Below are positions 1 to 8,972 of a stretch of 64,000 nucleotides of DNA, in pieces. The notes under the pieces are model-generated. The model was not told where the DNA came from. It worked only from the letters and a program-made list of their open reading frames with translations, and ran no database searches. The position numbers and the translations under genes are program-made. Location: contig NZ_SBKN01000001.1 of assembly GCF_004122105.1 (NCBI RefSeq), positions 186,001-250,000 of the forward strand. The letters run 5' to 3'. The DNA is from Flavobacterium stagni. Its GTDB lineage: Bacteria; Bacteroidota; Bacteroidia; Flavobacteriales; Flavobacteriaceae. How positions within the stretch are numbered: position 1 is the stretch's first letter; the number at the start of each line of letters is the position of its first letter.

Positions 1-2
1 AA

Positions 3-425
3 TGGGTAGAAGAGGATTACGGTCCTTACACTGACTATGAAACATTAAACATTTCTCTTGACTTAGCCAATTATTTAGGTCAATCTAATGTTATGATTCG
101 TATTCAATATGTGGGTGCTGATGCTGACTCAGTATCTGTAGATGATTTCGTAGTTTCTGGTAACTTAGGAACAAACGAGGTTTTGGCTGATTCATTCAGT
201 ACTTTCCCTAATCCAGTAAACAATGTATTGAACATTAAAAACAGTGAAAACACAACAATCAACACGATTTCAGTTGTCGACATCAACGGAAGAACAGTGA
301 AAACTGTTAACGGTGGTGATGTTACTGAAGTTGCTGTAAATGTTGCTGATTTATCTGCAGGTGTTTACATGGTAAACATTGACACTAATGCTGGTAAAGC
401 GGTTAAAAAATTCATCAAAAACTAA
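3..425 (+). CDS. T9SS-secreted protein, C-terminal part (partial, starts before window)
   Basis: The reading frame is already open at base 3 and ends with TAA at 423-425, so only the C-terminal 140 residues are present. The first part, with a WVEEDYGPYTDY stretch and later VSVDDFVVSG, resembles the end of a jelly-roll (MAM or cleaved-adhesin type) domain. The last ~80 residues (FPNPVNNVLNI, VVDINGRTV, LSAGVYMVNI, KKFIKN) form a typical type A T9SS C-terminal sorting domain. Such proteins cross the outer membrane through the SprA translocon and are anchored or released by the sortase-like PorU. The catalytic or binding role of the missing N-terminal region cannot be told from here. A rho-independent terminator follows directly. 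Confidence 0.85.
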   Translation, partial: WVEEDYGPYTDYETLNISLDLANYLGQSNVMIRIQYVGADADSVSVDDFVVSGNLGTNEVLADSFSTFPNPVNNVLNIKNSENTTINTISVVDINGRTVKTVNGGDVTEVAVNVADLSAGVYMVNIDTNAGKAVKKFIKN

Positions 426-445
426 TTTTAGTTTTGTCAAATAGA

Positions 446-474
446 AAAGGCTTCCGTTTGGAAGCTTTTTTTTT
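446..474 (+). terminator. Rho-independent terminator of the T9SS protein gene
   Basis: A perfect GCTTCC-GTTT-GGAAGC stem at 450-465 is followed by nine T residues at 466-474. It lies 20 nt after the stop codon of the T9SS cargo gene and faces the convergent hydrolase gene. Confidence 0.85.
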
Positions 475-487
475 GCTACTATTTGAA

Positions 488-1252
488 TCAATCTTTCAAA
501 AATCGTGCTGTAATTTCAAAAAACGCTATCGGATTCTCTGCGTGAAGCCAATGCCCTACATTGGGAATTGTATCCAATACCGCTTGCGGAAAATGACTTT
601 GAATTCCTTCCCAATCAGCATCTAGGATATAGCGTGAATTTCCGCCACGTAAAAATAAAGTGGGTTTATTGAAAATCGTGTTTTCGGGCAAAGCAGCCCC
701 AACTTCCTCAATTTTCTCATTAAATATTTTCAAATTGAAACGAAAATCCAATTGACCGGGTGTTTTCCAATATAAATTTTTCATGAGAAATTGGCGTGTA
801 CCAAAATCGGGAATGTAGGGATACAACATTTCTTCGACTTGCGCACGATCGGGTTGGCTCGTAAAATCCACGGCATTAAGTCCGGCCAAAATATCCTGAT
901 GATGAGGCGCGTAATATTTGGGTCCGATATCGGCCACAACTAATTTTCGCACACGTTCAGGATGACGAACGGCCAACAACATGGCAATTTTCCCTCCCAT
1001 AGAATGTCCGATAACATCCATTTGTTGCAATTGATGAGCATCCGCATAATCGATGACATCTTGCATCATGACGTCGTAATTAAATTCATCGGAATGGAAA
1101 CTTTTACCGTGGTTTCGTAAATCCAACAAATGCACTTGATAGCCTAAGGCTGCGTATTGCGAGGAGAATGACTTCCAATTGTCAGACATTCCCATGAAAC
1201 CATGAATAATAATTAAGGGCTTGCCTTCACCTTCAATCCTAGAGAACAACAT
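488..1252 (-). CDS. Alpha/beta hydrolase (YbfF-like esterase family)
   Basis: A 254-residue single-domain alpha/beta hydrolase. The oxyanion-side HGFMG motif is near residue 17, the nucleophile elbow GHSMGG places the catalytic serine at 84, and the NVGHW motif supplies the catalytic histidine near 234. Length and motifs fit the YbfF/esterase branch, which hydrolyses acyl esters or thioesters in the cytoplasm. No signal peptide is visible. It lies 49 nt downstream of pdxJ on the same strand without its own recognisable promoter, so it is probably co-transcribed with pdxJ. The natural substrate is not deducible from sequence. Confidence 0.85.
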   Translation of the reverse strand: MLFSRIEGEGKPLIIIHGFMGMSDNWKSFSSQYAALGYQVHLLDLRNHGKSFHSDEFNYDVMMQDVIDYADAHQLQQMDVIGHSMGGKIAMLLAVRHPERVRKLVVADIGPKYYAPHHQDILAGLNAVDFTSQPDRAQVEEMLYPYIPDFGTRQFLMKNLYWKTPGQLDFRFNLKIFNEKIEEVGAALPENTIFNKPTLFLRGGNSRYILDADWEGIQSHFPQAVLDTIPNVGHWLHAENPIAFFEITARFLKD

Positions 1253-1301
1253 ATCTTTTGAATTATAAATTTTAAATTATGAATTATGAATTGTTGTGCT
1301 A

Positions 1302-2015
1302 TTATTTCAATTTTTGAAGGTACATATTTACCACATTATCGAGGCCAAAATACAAGGCTTCTGAAATTAATGCGTGTCCGATAGAAACCTCTAAAAGTCC
1401 GGGAATATTTTGTTTAAAAAACTGAATGTTATCCAAACTTAAATCGTGACCTGCATTGATGCCTAATCCTAATTCCACGGCTTTTTCTGCAGCCATTCGA
1501 TAGGGCTCGATTCCTTTTTCATTCCCTACACTGTATTGATGTGCAAATGCTTCTGTATACAACTCAATCCGATCGGTACCGGTAGCCACTGCGCCTTCAA
1601 TCATAGCAACTTCTGGGTCGACAAAAATGGATGTTCGAATCCCGTGGCGTTTAAATTCGGTAATCACTTCCTTTAAATAATCACGATGTTTTACCGTATC
1701 CCAACCTGCAGATGACGTAATAGCCCCAATAGCATCGGGAACCAAGGTGACTTGCTCGGGTTGACATTCCAAAACCAAATCAATGAAATTATGCTGAGGA
1801 TTCCCCTCGATATTATATTCGGTTGTAACTACACTTCGCAAATCACGCGCATCTTGATAGCGAATATGGCGTTCATCGGGACGGGGATGCACGGTGATTC
1901 CATGCGCACCAAACCGCTGAATATCGGTTGCAACTCGTAATAAATCAGGCACGTTGCCCCCACGCGCATTGCGCAACGTGGCAATTTTATTGATGTTGAC
2001 ACTTAATTTTGTCAT
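1302..2015 (-). CDS. pdxJ: Pyridoxine 5'-phosphate synthase
   Basis: PdxJ condenses 1-deoxyxylulose 5-phosphate with 3-amino-2-oxopropyl phosphate to make pyridoxine 5'-phosphate, the last ring-forming step of DXP-dependent vitamin B6 synthesis. The 237-residue product starts MTKLSVNINKIATLRNARGG and carries VHPRPDERHI and the terminal GHALISEALYFGL segment, all typical of the family. The open frame extends 25 codons further upstream, but that extension overlaps the TAttTTTG promoter and is not family-like, so I chose the ATG ending at 2015. An alpha/beta hydrolase follows in the same orientation. Confidence 0.96.
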   Translation of the reverse strand: MTKLSVNINKIATLRNARGGNVPDLLRVATDIQRFGAHGITVHPRPDERHIRYQDARDLRSVVTTEYNIEGNPQHNFIDLVLECQPEQVTLVPDAIGAITSSAGWDTVKHRDYLKEVITEFKRHGIRTSIFVDPEVAMIEGAVATGTDRIELYTEAFAHQYSVGNEKGIEPYRMAAEKAVELGLGINAGHDLSLDNIQFFKQNIPGLLEVSIGHALISEALYFGLDNVVNMYLQKLK

Positions 2016-2035
2016 TTTATTCAATTTTAAAGACA

Positions 2036-2043
2036 CAAAAATA
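2036..2043 (-). promoter_or_regulatory. Promoter -7 element for pdxJ (TAttTTTG)
   Basis: Reads CAAAAATA on the plus strand, an exact TAnnTTTG on the minus strand, 20 nt upstream of the pdxJ ATG. A clear -33 TTG was not found at ideal spacing. Confidence 0.6.
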
Positions 2044-2105
2044 CAAGTTAAATTCCGCATACTTAAAGCAAAAAAATGATTATTTTGCACTGTATTTAGT
2101 TACTT

Positions 2106-2768
2106 ATGACAGTTATCAACGATTACATCACCAATGATTACAAAGCATTGGATAGTTTAACCACAATTTCTGAGACACAAGATTTCTTTTTTGATGTCTC
2201 GTTTACAAACTTTCCAGTTACCCAAGAAGGCGTTTATATTGGATGCATCGCAGCTGATGATGTAGAAACTTTCGATGGGGACAAAACCATTGGCGATTAT
2301 CGCTATGCGCTTGAAGGTTTTTTTGCTCGAAAAAATATGATCTGGCTGGATGTTTTGGAAGTTTTTGCCAAAAATCACAGCAACATTGTACCTGTTTTGG
2401 ATGAAGAAACCAATGCCTATTTGGGTTATTACGAGTTGGAAGACATTGTAAAGTTTTTCCATGAGACACCTTTTCTAAAAGAACAAGGCGGTATAATCAT
2501 CTTAAAAAAAGGTATTAATGACTATTCCATGAGTCAGATTGCTCAAATTGTAGAGAGCAATAATGGTAAGGTTTTAGGAGTTTTTGTTTCCGATGCGGAT
2601 ACAGAAAGTGTTGAAATCACCCTTAAAATCGCATTGGGTCCTATGAATGATATTATCCAAACGTTTCGTCGGTACAATTATGAGATTGTTTCTGAACACC
2701 ATGAGGATTTGTATTTAAACAACTTGAAAGAACGTTCGGAATATCTGAATCGCTTTCTTAACATCTAA
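2106..2768 (+). CDS. CBS-domain protein with ACT-like C-terminus
   Basis: A 220-residue soluble protein. The first ~125 residues look like a CBS pair, the second being clearest (VLEVFAKNHSNIVPVLDEETNAYLGYYELEDIVKFF). The remaining ~90 residues (GGIIILKKGINDYSMSQIAQIVESNNGKVLG) look like an ACT-type ligand-binding fold. CBS pairs usually sense adenosine nucleotides. The gene is 3 nt from nadK and almost certainly co-transcribed, so a role in nucleotide or NAD sensing is attractive but is inference only. An imperfect promoter (TATTTTGC at 2081-2088, one base short of TAnnTTTG) lies upstream, divergent from the pdxJ promoter. Confidence 0.85.
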   Translation: MTVINDYITNDYKALDSLTTISETQDFFFDVSFTNFPVTQEGVYIGCIAADDVETFDGDKTIGDYRYALEGFFARKNMIWLDVLEVFAKNHSNIVPVLDEETNAYLGYYELEDIVKFFHETPFLKEQGGIIILKKGINDYSMSQIAQIVESNNGKVLGVFVSDADTESVEITLKIALGPMNDIIQTFRRYNYEIVSEHHEDLYLNNLKERSEYLNRFLNI

Positions 2769-2771
2769 GGT

Positions 2772-3656
2772 ATGAAAATCGCCATCTTTGGTCAATATTA
2801 CCAAAACGACACCCGTCCCATCATAAAGGATATCTTTTTGTTTTTCAACAACAATCAAGTGGAATTGGTGATTGAAGCAGAATTTCTTGCCAAATTATAC
2901 GAACACGAAATTTTAAAAAAAGAATACAAAACCTTTCAGAGTTACGCCGATTTAGATTCAAGTTTCGACTTGATGATTAGCATTGGTGGTGATGGAACTA
3001 TATTGCGAGCAGCCACCTTTGTACGCGACTCAGGGATTCCCATTTTAGGAATTAATGCAGGTCGACTAGGGTTTTTAGCCAAAGTACAAAAGGAAAATAT
3101 TGATGTTTTTCTTCAATTGGTTTTGGAAAAACGCTACACCATTTCAGAGCGAACCTTGTTACAATTGGAATGTCAACCTTCAAACGCTTCCTTTTCAGAG
3201 ATCAACTTCGCTATGAATGAAGTTTCGGTGAGTCGTAAAGACACTACTTCGATGATCACAATCGACACCGATTTAAATGGTGAATACCTGACTTCTTATT
3301 GGGCGGATGGATTGATCATTGCTACACCCACGGGATCTACAGGTTATTCATTAAGCTGTGGCGGACCTGTGTTAACACCCGATGTCAAAAGTTGGGTTAT
3401 TACACCGATAGCTCCCCACAATTTAAATGCACGACCTTTGGTTATTCCAGATACAACCGAAATTCGCTTACGGGTTTCTGGGCGTGAAGAACAATATATG
3501 GTTTCCCTAGACTCACGAATTGCAACCTTGAACCGCAATGAAGAATTAATCATTCGCAAAAATCCATTTTCAATAAAAATGGTTGAAATTCCGGAGGAGA
3601 GCTTTTTAAAGACTTTACGCAACAAATTATTGTGGGGCGAAGACAAAAGAAATTAA
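2772..3656 (+). CDS. nadK: NAD kinase
   Basis: Phosphorylates NAD to NADP using ATP or polyphosphate. The 294-residue product has the diagnostic GGDGT motif at residues 72-76, the conserved MNEVSVSRK segment, and the ADGLIIATPTGSTGYSLSCGGP loop of the substrate site. Length matches bacterial NadK (about 290). It begins 3 nt after the CBS-protein stop and has no promoter of its own, so both are one transcript. The porG-uppS-bamA cluster follows after a 163-nt gap that holds a promoter. Confidence 0.97.
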   Translation: MKIAIFGQYYQNDTRPIIKDIFLFFNNNQVELVIEAEFLAKLYEHEILKKEYKTFQSYADLDSSFDLMISIGGDGTILRAATFVRDSGIPILGINAGRLGFLAKVQKENIDVFLQLVLEKRYTISERTLLQLECQPSNASFSEINFAMNEVSVSRKDTTSMITIDTDLNGEYLTSYWADGLIIATPTGSTGYSLSCGGPVLTPDVKSWVITPIAPHNLNARPLVIPDTTEIRLRVSGREEQYMVSLDSRIATLNRNEELIIRKNPFSIKMVEIPEESFLKTLRNKLLWGEDKRN

Positions 3657-3793
3657 CTTACAAACTACACTACTTCCCTTTTTTTTTCGTTTAGAAATTG
3701 GTTCTTTCAATTGGAACTAAAGTCTTGTTTAATTGTGCATTATTTTATTTGTCAGAAATACTATTTAGATGTTATTTAAGTACTGATAATTAT

Positions 3794-3801
3794 TATATTT
3801 G
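3794..3801 (+). promoter_or_regulatory. Promoter -7 element for porG (TAtaTTTG)
   Basis: Exact TAnnTTTG match, 18 nt before the chosen ATG at 3820. The rest of the nadK-porG gap (3657-3793) is AT-rich and shows no other feature I can support. Confidence 0.6.
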
Positions 3802-3819
3802 CACGCTATTTTTCATTTA

Positions 3820-4500
3820 ATGAAACGATTATTTTTAGCGGTATTATTTTTAGCTTTAAGCAACGTATCTGCACAAATTCACGAAATTGGCGTTTTTGTT
3901 GGTGGAGCTAATTATATCGGAGATGTTGGAAAAACCAATTATATAGATCCTCATGAGCTTTCATTTGGTTTATTATATAAATGGAACAAAAGCACACGTC
4001 ATTCCTACAGAATTTCTTTCTTGCAAGGAAGATTAACCGCCAATGATTTCGATTCAGAGGTGACCGGTAGATCGCGTCGGGGCTATAATTTCACCAATAC
4101 GGTTCGTGAAATTACCGCGGGTTTGGAGTTTAATTTCTTCGAATTTGACTTACATCAAATGGATCGACAATTCACTCCTTATGTGTTTACGGGGCTAACC
4201 TACACCAACTATGATGAGTTGTATGTTATCAACGGGAGAACAAAAGTTGACATCAATTCGGGAACTTTTGGAATACCCATGATTGTAGGATTTAAAGGAA
4301 ATATAGCAACGAATTGGATTCTGGGGTTTGAAGTCGGTGCACGATACACCTTCACTGATAATTTAGATGGAAGTAATCCAAAAAATAGCAATTTGCAAAG
4401 TTTGCAATTTGGAAATTTAACAAGCAATGATTGGTATGTGTTTTCGGGTTTAACCTTGACATATACCTTTGGAAATAAACCCTGCTTTTGTGCAGATTAA
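3820..4500 (+). CDS. porG: PorG-like outer-membrane protein (DUF6089)
   Basis: A 226-residue protein with a cleavable signal peptide (MKRLFLAVLFLALSNVSAQ) and a small beta-barrel-like body rich in alternating aromatic residues. It begins IHEIGVFVGGANYIGDVG, the signature of the DUF6089/PorG family. PorG is a T9SS outer-membrane protein in Porphyromonas, associated with the PorK/PorN ring. The order porG-uppS-bamA matches what is known for that family. An in-frame TTG exists at 3799 but it lies inside the promoter element, so ATG 3820 is preferred. The gene sits 3 nt before uppS. Family assignment is strong; the T9SS role here is by homology. Confidence 0.82.
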   Translation: MKRLFLAVLFLALSNVSAQIHEIGVFVGGANYIGDVGKTNYIDPHELSFGLLYKWNKSTRHSYRISFLQGRLTANDFDSEVTGRSRRGYNFTNTVREITAGLEFNFFEFDLHQMDRQFTPYVFTGLTYTNYDELYVINGRTKVDINSGTFGIPMIVGFKGNIATNWILGFEVGARYTFTDNLDGSNPKNSNLQSLQFGNLTSNDWYVFSGLTLTYTFGNKPCFCAD

Positions 4501-4503
4501 ACT

Positions 4504-5256
4504 ATGAGTTTATTAAATAACCTAAACCAAAACAATCTTCCGAAACACATCGCCATCATTATGGATGGCAATGGTCGTTGGGCAAAACAACAAGGAATGT
4601 TGCGCACGTTTGGTCATGAACGAGGAACACGCTCCGTAAAAACTACGGTAGAGACTTGTGCACGTTTAGGTATTGAAAACTTAACCCTTTACGCCTTTTC
4701 AACTGAAAATTGGAACCGACCCAAATTGGAAGTAGAAACATTAATGAAACTCTTAGTAAAATCATTAAAAGGCGAATTAAAAACACTTCAAGAAAACAAC
4801 ATCCGACTTAGTGCCATTGGAAATTTAAATTTGCTTCCAAAATCAACTTTTAAAGAGTTGCATGAAGTAATGGATAAAACGAAAAACAACAAAAGAATGA
4901 CGTTAACTTTGGCGCTGAGTTATGGCTCCAGAGAAGAGTTATTAAATGTTGTTAAAAACATCAGCGACAAAGTTAAAAATAATATAATTTCAATTGATAC
5001 CCTTGACGAATCCATTATTAATCAACATCTTTACACACACGATTTACCGGACGTTGATTTATTAATTAGAACCAGCGGGGAACATAGAATCAGTAATTTT
5101 TTACTCTGGCAAATAGCCTATGCCGAGTTATTTTTCACTGATGTTTTATGGCCCGATTTCACGGAAGAACATTTGTATGAGGCCATTATCAATTACCAAA
5201 AAAGAGAACGAAGATTTGGAAAAACCAGCGAACAAGTCAATATACCTAAAACTTAG
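4504..5256 (+). CDS. uppS: Undecaprenyl diphosphate synthase (isoprenyl transferase)
   Basis: Cis-prenyltransferase that extends farnesyl diphosphate with isopentenyl diphosphate to make the C55 lipid carrier for peptidoglycan and O-antigen. The 250-residue product has IMDGNGRWAK at residues 19-28 with the catalytic Asp21, the YAFSTENWNRP segment and the DLLIRTSGEHRISNFLLWQ signature. It is translationally packed between porG (3-nt gap) and bamA, whose frame opens inside its 3' end. Confidence 0.97.
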   Translation: MSLLNNLNQNNLPKHIAIIMDGNGRWAKQQGMLRTFGHERGTRSVKTTVETCARLGIENLTLYAFSTENWNRPKLEVETLMKLLVKSLKGELKTLQENNIRLSAIGNLNLLPKSTFKELHEVMDKTKNNKRMTLTLALSYGSREELLNVVKNISDKVKNNIISIDTLDESIINQHLYTHDLPDVDLLIRTSGEHRISNFLLWQIAYAELFFTDVLWPDFTEEHLYEAIINYQKRERRFGKTSEQVNIPKT

Positions 5257-7897
5257 AATACTCACGTTATTCTGCATTTTTGGGACAGGGATTGGAAACA
5301 GTATAGCGCAAGAAACCGAGCGCCTACCTTTTGAAAAAGGGAAAAAGTACATCTTAGGAAAAGTTAATGTGACTGGAAAAATCAGTTACAATGAAATGAC
5401 TGTAGTCACTTTTGCTGGTTTGGAAAAAGGTCAAGAAATTACCGTACCCAGTGAGCAAATCAGTAATGCCATCAAAAAACTTGGAAAATTAGGTCTCTTC
5501 AGCGACATCGATTTTTATGTCCAAGAAGTTCGCGGTGATACCATTGACTTGGAATTGAGCATTGTTGAATTGCCAAAATTAAACGATGTTAAAATTAATG
5601 GGGTCAAAAAAAATAAGATTGAAGATTTGATCAAAGAAAATTCGTTAACAAAAGGGAAAATTGTGAACGAAAATTTGATTACAACCACACGAAATTATTT
5701 AGAGAGCAAATACCGTAAAGAGGGCTATTACAATACCAAAGTAACGGTTAAAACAATTCCTACAGACACCACTTCCAATCAAGTGAATATGGTGGTCAAC
5801 ATTAATAAGGGAGAAAAAATAAAGATTGCGAGTATCACATTTGATGGCAATGAAAAATTCTCAGATGCCAAGTTGCGAAAAGCGATGAAAAACACAAAAC
5901 AAAAAAATCCGATTCGTGTTTTCAAAGCTTCAAAATTTATTCAAAGTAAATACAACGAAGACCTTACCAAAATCGTTGAAAAGTACAAAGAAAAGGGATA
6001 TCGTGATGCGCGTATTGTATCTGACACAATTTGGCTAAATGAAAAGAAGCAAAAATTAGCTTTAAAAATCAAAGTTGAAGAAGGAAGAAAATATTACTTT
6101 GGCAACATCAAATTCTTAGGGAATTCAGTATATTCCGATCAAGTACTTTCTAGTTTATTAAGTATTAAAAAAGGTGATACCTACAATGGTGTTCTTTTGG
6201 AAAAAAGAATCGCGGATAAATCAAAACCTGATGGCGAAGACATTACCAATTTATACCAAAACAATGGATATCTTTTTTCACAAATCAATGCTGTAGAGGT
6301 TAAAACGGAAAAGGATTCGATTGACTTTGAAATTCGCGTCATTGAAGGTCCAGTTGCCTATTTTAATAAAATTACTGTGGTAGGTAATGACAAAACTAAT
6401 GATAAAGTTATTTATCGTGAGTTACGTACAAAACCGGGTGAAAAATACAGTAAAGAAGATTTGGTTCGAACCGTGCGTGAGATCGGACAATTGGGCTTCT
6501 TTGATCCTGAAGCTATCGATCCTAAATTCAAAAATGTGGACCCAACCGCGGGTACGGTAGATATTGAATACAATTTAGTTGAAAAAGGATCCAGTCAAAT
6601 TGAACTCCAAGGTGGTTATGGCGGTGGCGGATTCATTGGAACTCTTGGTCTTTCCTTCAACAATTTTTCAATTAAGAATATTTTCAAAAAAGAAGCCTAC
6701 AAACCTCTTCCCATGGGCGATGGTCAGAAATTGGCTTTGCGTTTACAAGCAAGTACTTTCTTTAGAACGTATAGCTTCTCTTTCTCAGAACCTTGGTTTG
6801 GTGGAAAAAAACCGGTGAGTTTCTCAGCATCGATTTCACAAAGTAAGCAATATTTATATTCAGGCTCCTACAGCAGTATTGACAAATCGCGAAGTTTTGA
6901 TATTACATCGGCATCTATTGGTTTGGCGAAACGCTTAACTATTCCTGATGATTATTTTGTGCTTTCTGGCAACCTGAGTTTTCAATATTACAACTTAAAC
7001 AACTACAATACTGGCTTGTTTAAATTTGGTAATGGTAGTTCGAGAAACTTTGGAATTAGTGTTGGCTTAACGCGCAACAACAAAGCGATTAACCCAATCT
7101 ATCCTACACGTGGCGCAGAATTCAGTTTAACAACTAAATTCTCTCCTCCTTATTCCTTAATTAACGGAATAGATTATAATGCCTTAAAAAATCAAGCCGA
7201 TTATAAATTAAAATATACAACTTCATTACCGGTCAACCCAAATCCTGATCCAGGAGTAAATCCACCTCAAGTAGGAGATTATGTGAAATTGGTGAACGGT
7301 TATTATGAAAAAGTAGATAATTATCAAGATGCTGATTTAGACCAAGCTAAGTACGATCAAAAACGTTACAATTGGTTAGAATACTATAAAGTGAAATTCC
7401 GTGCGGATGCTTATACGCGTCTACAAGGCAATTTAGTTCTGAGAAGTTTGACTGAATTTGGTTTCTTGGGCGCTTACAACTCGGCACGTGACGTAGTTCC
7501 TTTTGAACGTTTCTATGTAGGTGGAGATGGTTTGGCTAACTTCTCATTAGATGGCCGAGAAATGATTCAATTACGCGGTTATCCTAATCAATCTTTATCT
7601 TCGGTTAATGGTGGAACGATCTACAATAAATTCACGTTAGAACTTCGTTATCCAATTACTTTAAAAGCTGCGGCATCGATTTATGCCTTAACCTTTTTAG
7701 AAGCTGGAGCGTCTTATGACAATTTTAAGAACTATAATCCGTTCTTATTACAGCGTTCTGCCGGATTTGGTGTTCGAGTGTTCATGCCTGCCTTTGGATT
7801 ATTGGGTATTGACTTTGCAAATGGATTTGATTACATCCCTGGAACAACACAAAAAGGGGGTTGGCAAACGCATTTTATTATTGGACAACAATTTTAG
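5177..7897 (+). CDS. bamA: Outer membrane protein assembly factor BamA
   Basis: Central barrel of the BAM complex, which folds beta-barrel proteins into the outer membrane. A signal-peptide-like segment (LRILTLFCIFGTGIGNSIAQ) precedes a series of POTRA repeats, recognisable by motifs such as GYYNTKVTV, GYRDARIVSD and LGFFDPEAI. A C-terminal 16-strand-type barrel ends in Phe (HFIIGQQF), the usual BAM recognition signal. The barrel contains a Pro/Asn-rich loop around bases 7230-7280. The start is uncertain: no ATG lies between the uppS stop and the signal peptide, so translation must begin within uppS. ATG 5177 (906 residues) is chosen; ATG at 5120 or 5141 or a TTG further down are possible. 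Confidence 0.93.
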   Translation: MRPLSITKKENEDLEKPANKSIYLKLRILTLFCIFGTGIGNSIAQETERLPFEKGKKYILGKVNVTGKISYNEMTVVTFAGLEKGQEITVPSEQISNAIKKLGKLGLFSDIDFYVQEVRGDTIDLELSIVELPKLNDVKINGVKKNKIEDLIKENSLTKGKIVNENLITTTRNYLESKYRKEGYYNTKVTVKTIPTDTTSNQVNMVVNINKGEKIKIASITFDGNEKFSDAKLRKAMKNTKQKNPIRVFKASKFIQSKYNEDLTKIVEKYKEKGYRDARIVSDTIWLNEKKQKLALKIKVEEGRKYYFGNIKFLGNSVYSDQVLSSLLSIKKGDTYNGVLLEKRIADKSKPDGEDITNLYQNNGYLFSQINAVEVKTEKDSIDFEIRVIEGPVAYFNKITVVGNDKTNDKVIYRELRTKPGEKYSKEDLVRTVREIGQLGFFDPEAIDPKFKNVDPTAGTVDIEYNLVEKGSSQIELQGGYGGGGFIGTLGLSFNNFSIKNIFKKEAYKPLPMGDGQKLALRLQASTFFRTYSFSFSEPWFGGKKPVSFSASISQSKQYLYSGSYSSIDKSRSFDITSASIGLAKRLTIPDDYFVLSGNLSFQYYNLNNYNTGLFKFGNGSSRNFGISVGLTRNNKAINPIYPTRGAEFSLTTKFSPPYSLINGIDYNALKNQADYKLKYTTSLPVNPNPDPGVNPPQVGDYVKLVNGYYEKVDNYQDADLDQAKYDQKRYNWLEYYKVKFRADAYTRLQGNLVLRSLTEFGFLGAYNSARDVVPFERFYVGGDGLANFSLDGREMIQLRGYPNQSLSSVNGGTIYNKFTLELRYPITLKAAASIYALTFLEAGASYDNFKNYNPFLLQRSAGFGVRVFMPAFGLLGIDFANGFDYIPGTTQKGGWQTHFIIGQQF

Positions 7898-7905
7898 TAT
7901 ATTTG
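7898..7905 (+). promoter_or_regulatory. Promoter -7 element for the OmpH genes (TAtaTTTG)
   Basis: Exact TAnnTTTG starting at the base after the bamA stop codon, 26 nt before the first ompH ATG. It suggests the two OmpH genes can be transcribed apart from bamA. Confidence 0.55.
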
Positions 7906-7931
7906 CTTAGGCATTACCAATTTTAAGGTTT

Positions 7932-8942
7932 ATGAAAAAACAGCTGACATTACTTTTTTTACTGCTATTATCTACCGCTACTGCTGTAATGGCACAATCT
8001 AGAGGAATTAAAATCGGATATATCGATATGGAATATATCTTAGATAAAGTTCCGGCCTATGCTGAAGCTAAAAACCAATTGGATCAAAAAGCAGAAAAAT
8101 GGAAGCAGGAAATTGAAACCAAGAAAAATGATATTGCTAAATTAAAAGAAGCATTAAAAACGGAACGTGTTCTTTTAACCAAAGAATTGATTGAAGAACG
8201 CGAAGAAGAAATTGCCTTTCAAGAAAAAGAACTCATCGATTACCAACAAAAGCGATTTGGACCCAACGGTGATTTGGTAGTACAAAAAGCAACATTGGTA
8301 AAACCGATACAAGATCAAGTTTTCAATGCAGTTCAGGATTTAGCTGAAGCCCGTAAATTTGATTATGTTTTTGACAAATCTTCAGATATTACCATTTTAT
8401 TTGCAGCAAAAAAACACGACTTGAGTGACCGTGTCATTAGCGTACTAACGCGTGCTGAAAGACGTCAACAAATGTCCAAAAAACAAATAAAAGAGGAAGA
8501 AGAAAAAGAACGAAAAGAAGATATGATTGCTGACAATCCGGAAATGTCGGAGCGTCAAAAGCAAATGGAAGAGCGCAAAGCAGCTCGTTTAAAACTAATT
8601 GAAGAGAAAAAACAAGCCGCGGAAGATCGTAAAAAAGCGGCCGATGAAAAACGCAAACAACAATTAGAAGAAAAGAACAATAAAAAAACTGGCACAGTTT
8701 CTGATACTGCAAAAACAACTACTGCTGACAAACCTTCGGCAACAGATAAAAAAGAAGAAGATAAAGCGAAAGTAGAAGAAACAAAAGCTGCTCGAGAAGA
8801 GGCCAAAAACAAATCGTTAGAAGAGCGTAAAAAACAAATTGAAGATCGCAAAAAAGCTGCTGATGAGAAAAGAAAGCAACAATTAGAGGCTCGAGAAGCT
8901 GCTAAAAAAGCTAAAGATAGTATTCGAACCAGCAAACCTTAA
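7932..8942 (+). CDS. OmpH/Skp-family periplasmic chaperone with long charged coiled-coil tail
   Basis: Skp-like proteins hold unfolded outer-membrane proteins in the periplasm for BamA. Signal peptide MKKQLTLLFLLLLSTATAVMAQ is followed by IKIGYIDMEYILDKVPAYAEAKNQLDQ and a coiled coil to about residue 175, the whole of an ordinary OmpH protein. The extra ~160 residues are almost entirely Lys, Glu, Arg, Gln and Ala. They hold two copies of EDRKKAADEKRKQQLE (encoded at 8622-8669 and 8841-8888) separated by a Thr/Lys/Asp-rich linker. The tail makes the protein about twice normal Skp length. The linkage to bamA supports the chaperone role; the function of the tail is unknown. Confidence 0.88.
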   Translation: MKKQLTLLFLLLLSTATAVMAQSRGIKIGYIDMEYILDKVPAYAEAKNQLDQKAEKWKQEIETKKNDIAKLKEALKTERVLLTKELIEEREEEIAFQEKELIDYQQKRFGPNGDLVVQKATLVKPIQDQVFNAVQDLAEARKFDYVFDKSSDITILFAAKKHDLSDRVISVLTRAERRQQMSKKQIKEEEEKERKEDMIADNPEMSERQKQMEERKAARLKLIEEKKQAAEDRKKAADEKRKQQLEEKNNKKTGTVSDTAKTTTADKPSATDKKEEDKAKVEETKAAREEAKNKSLEERKKQIEDRKKAADEKRKQQLEAREAAKKAKDSIRTSKP

Positions 8943-8972
8943 AATAAATTGAAACACTAAATTAAATTCGAA

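Noticed and set aside
434..625. 63-codon plus-strand frame after the T9SS gene
   Set aside because: Begins in the terminator and runs antisense into the hydrolase gene.
1752..1940. Short plus-strand frame opposite pdxJ
   Set aside because: Inside a conserved gene with no independent support.
5120..5256. A frameshift merging uppS and bamA
   Set aside because: UppS ends at its normal length and BamA starts with its own signal peptide; the overlap is a start-site question, not a broken gene.
8437..8935. Minus-strand open frames opposite the OmpH tail
   Set aside because: Phe/Leu/Ser-rich antisense of Lys/Glu codons; no recognisable protein features.
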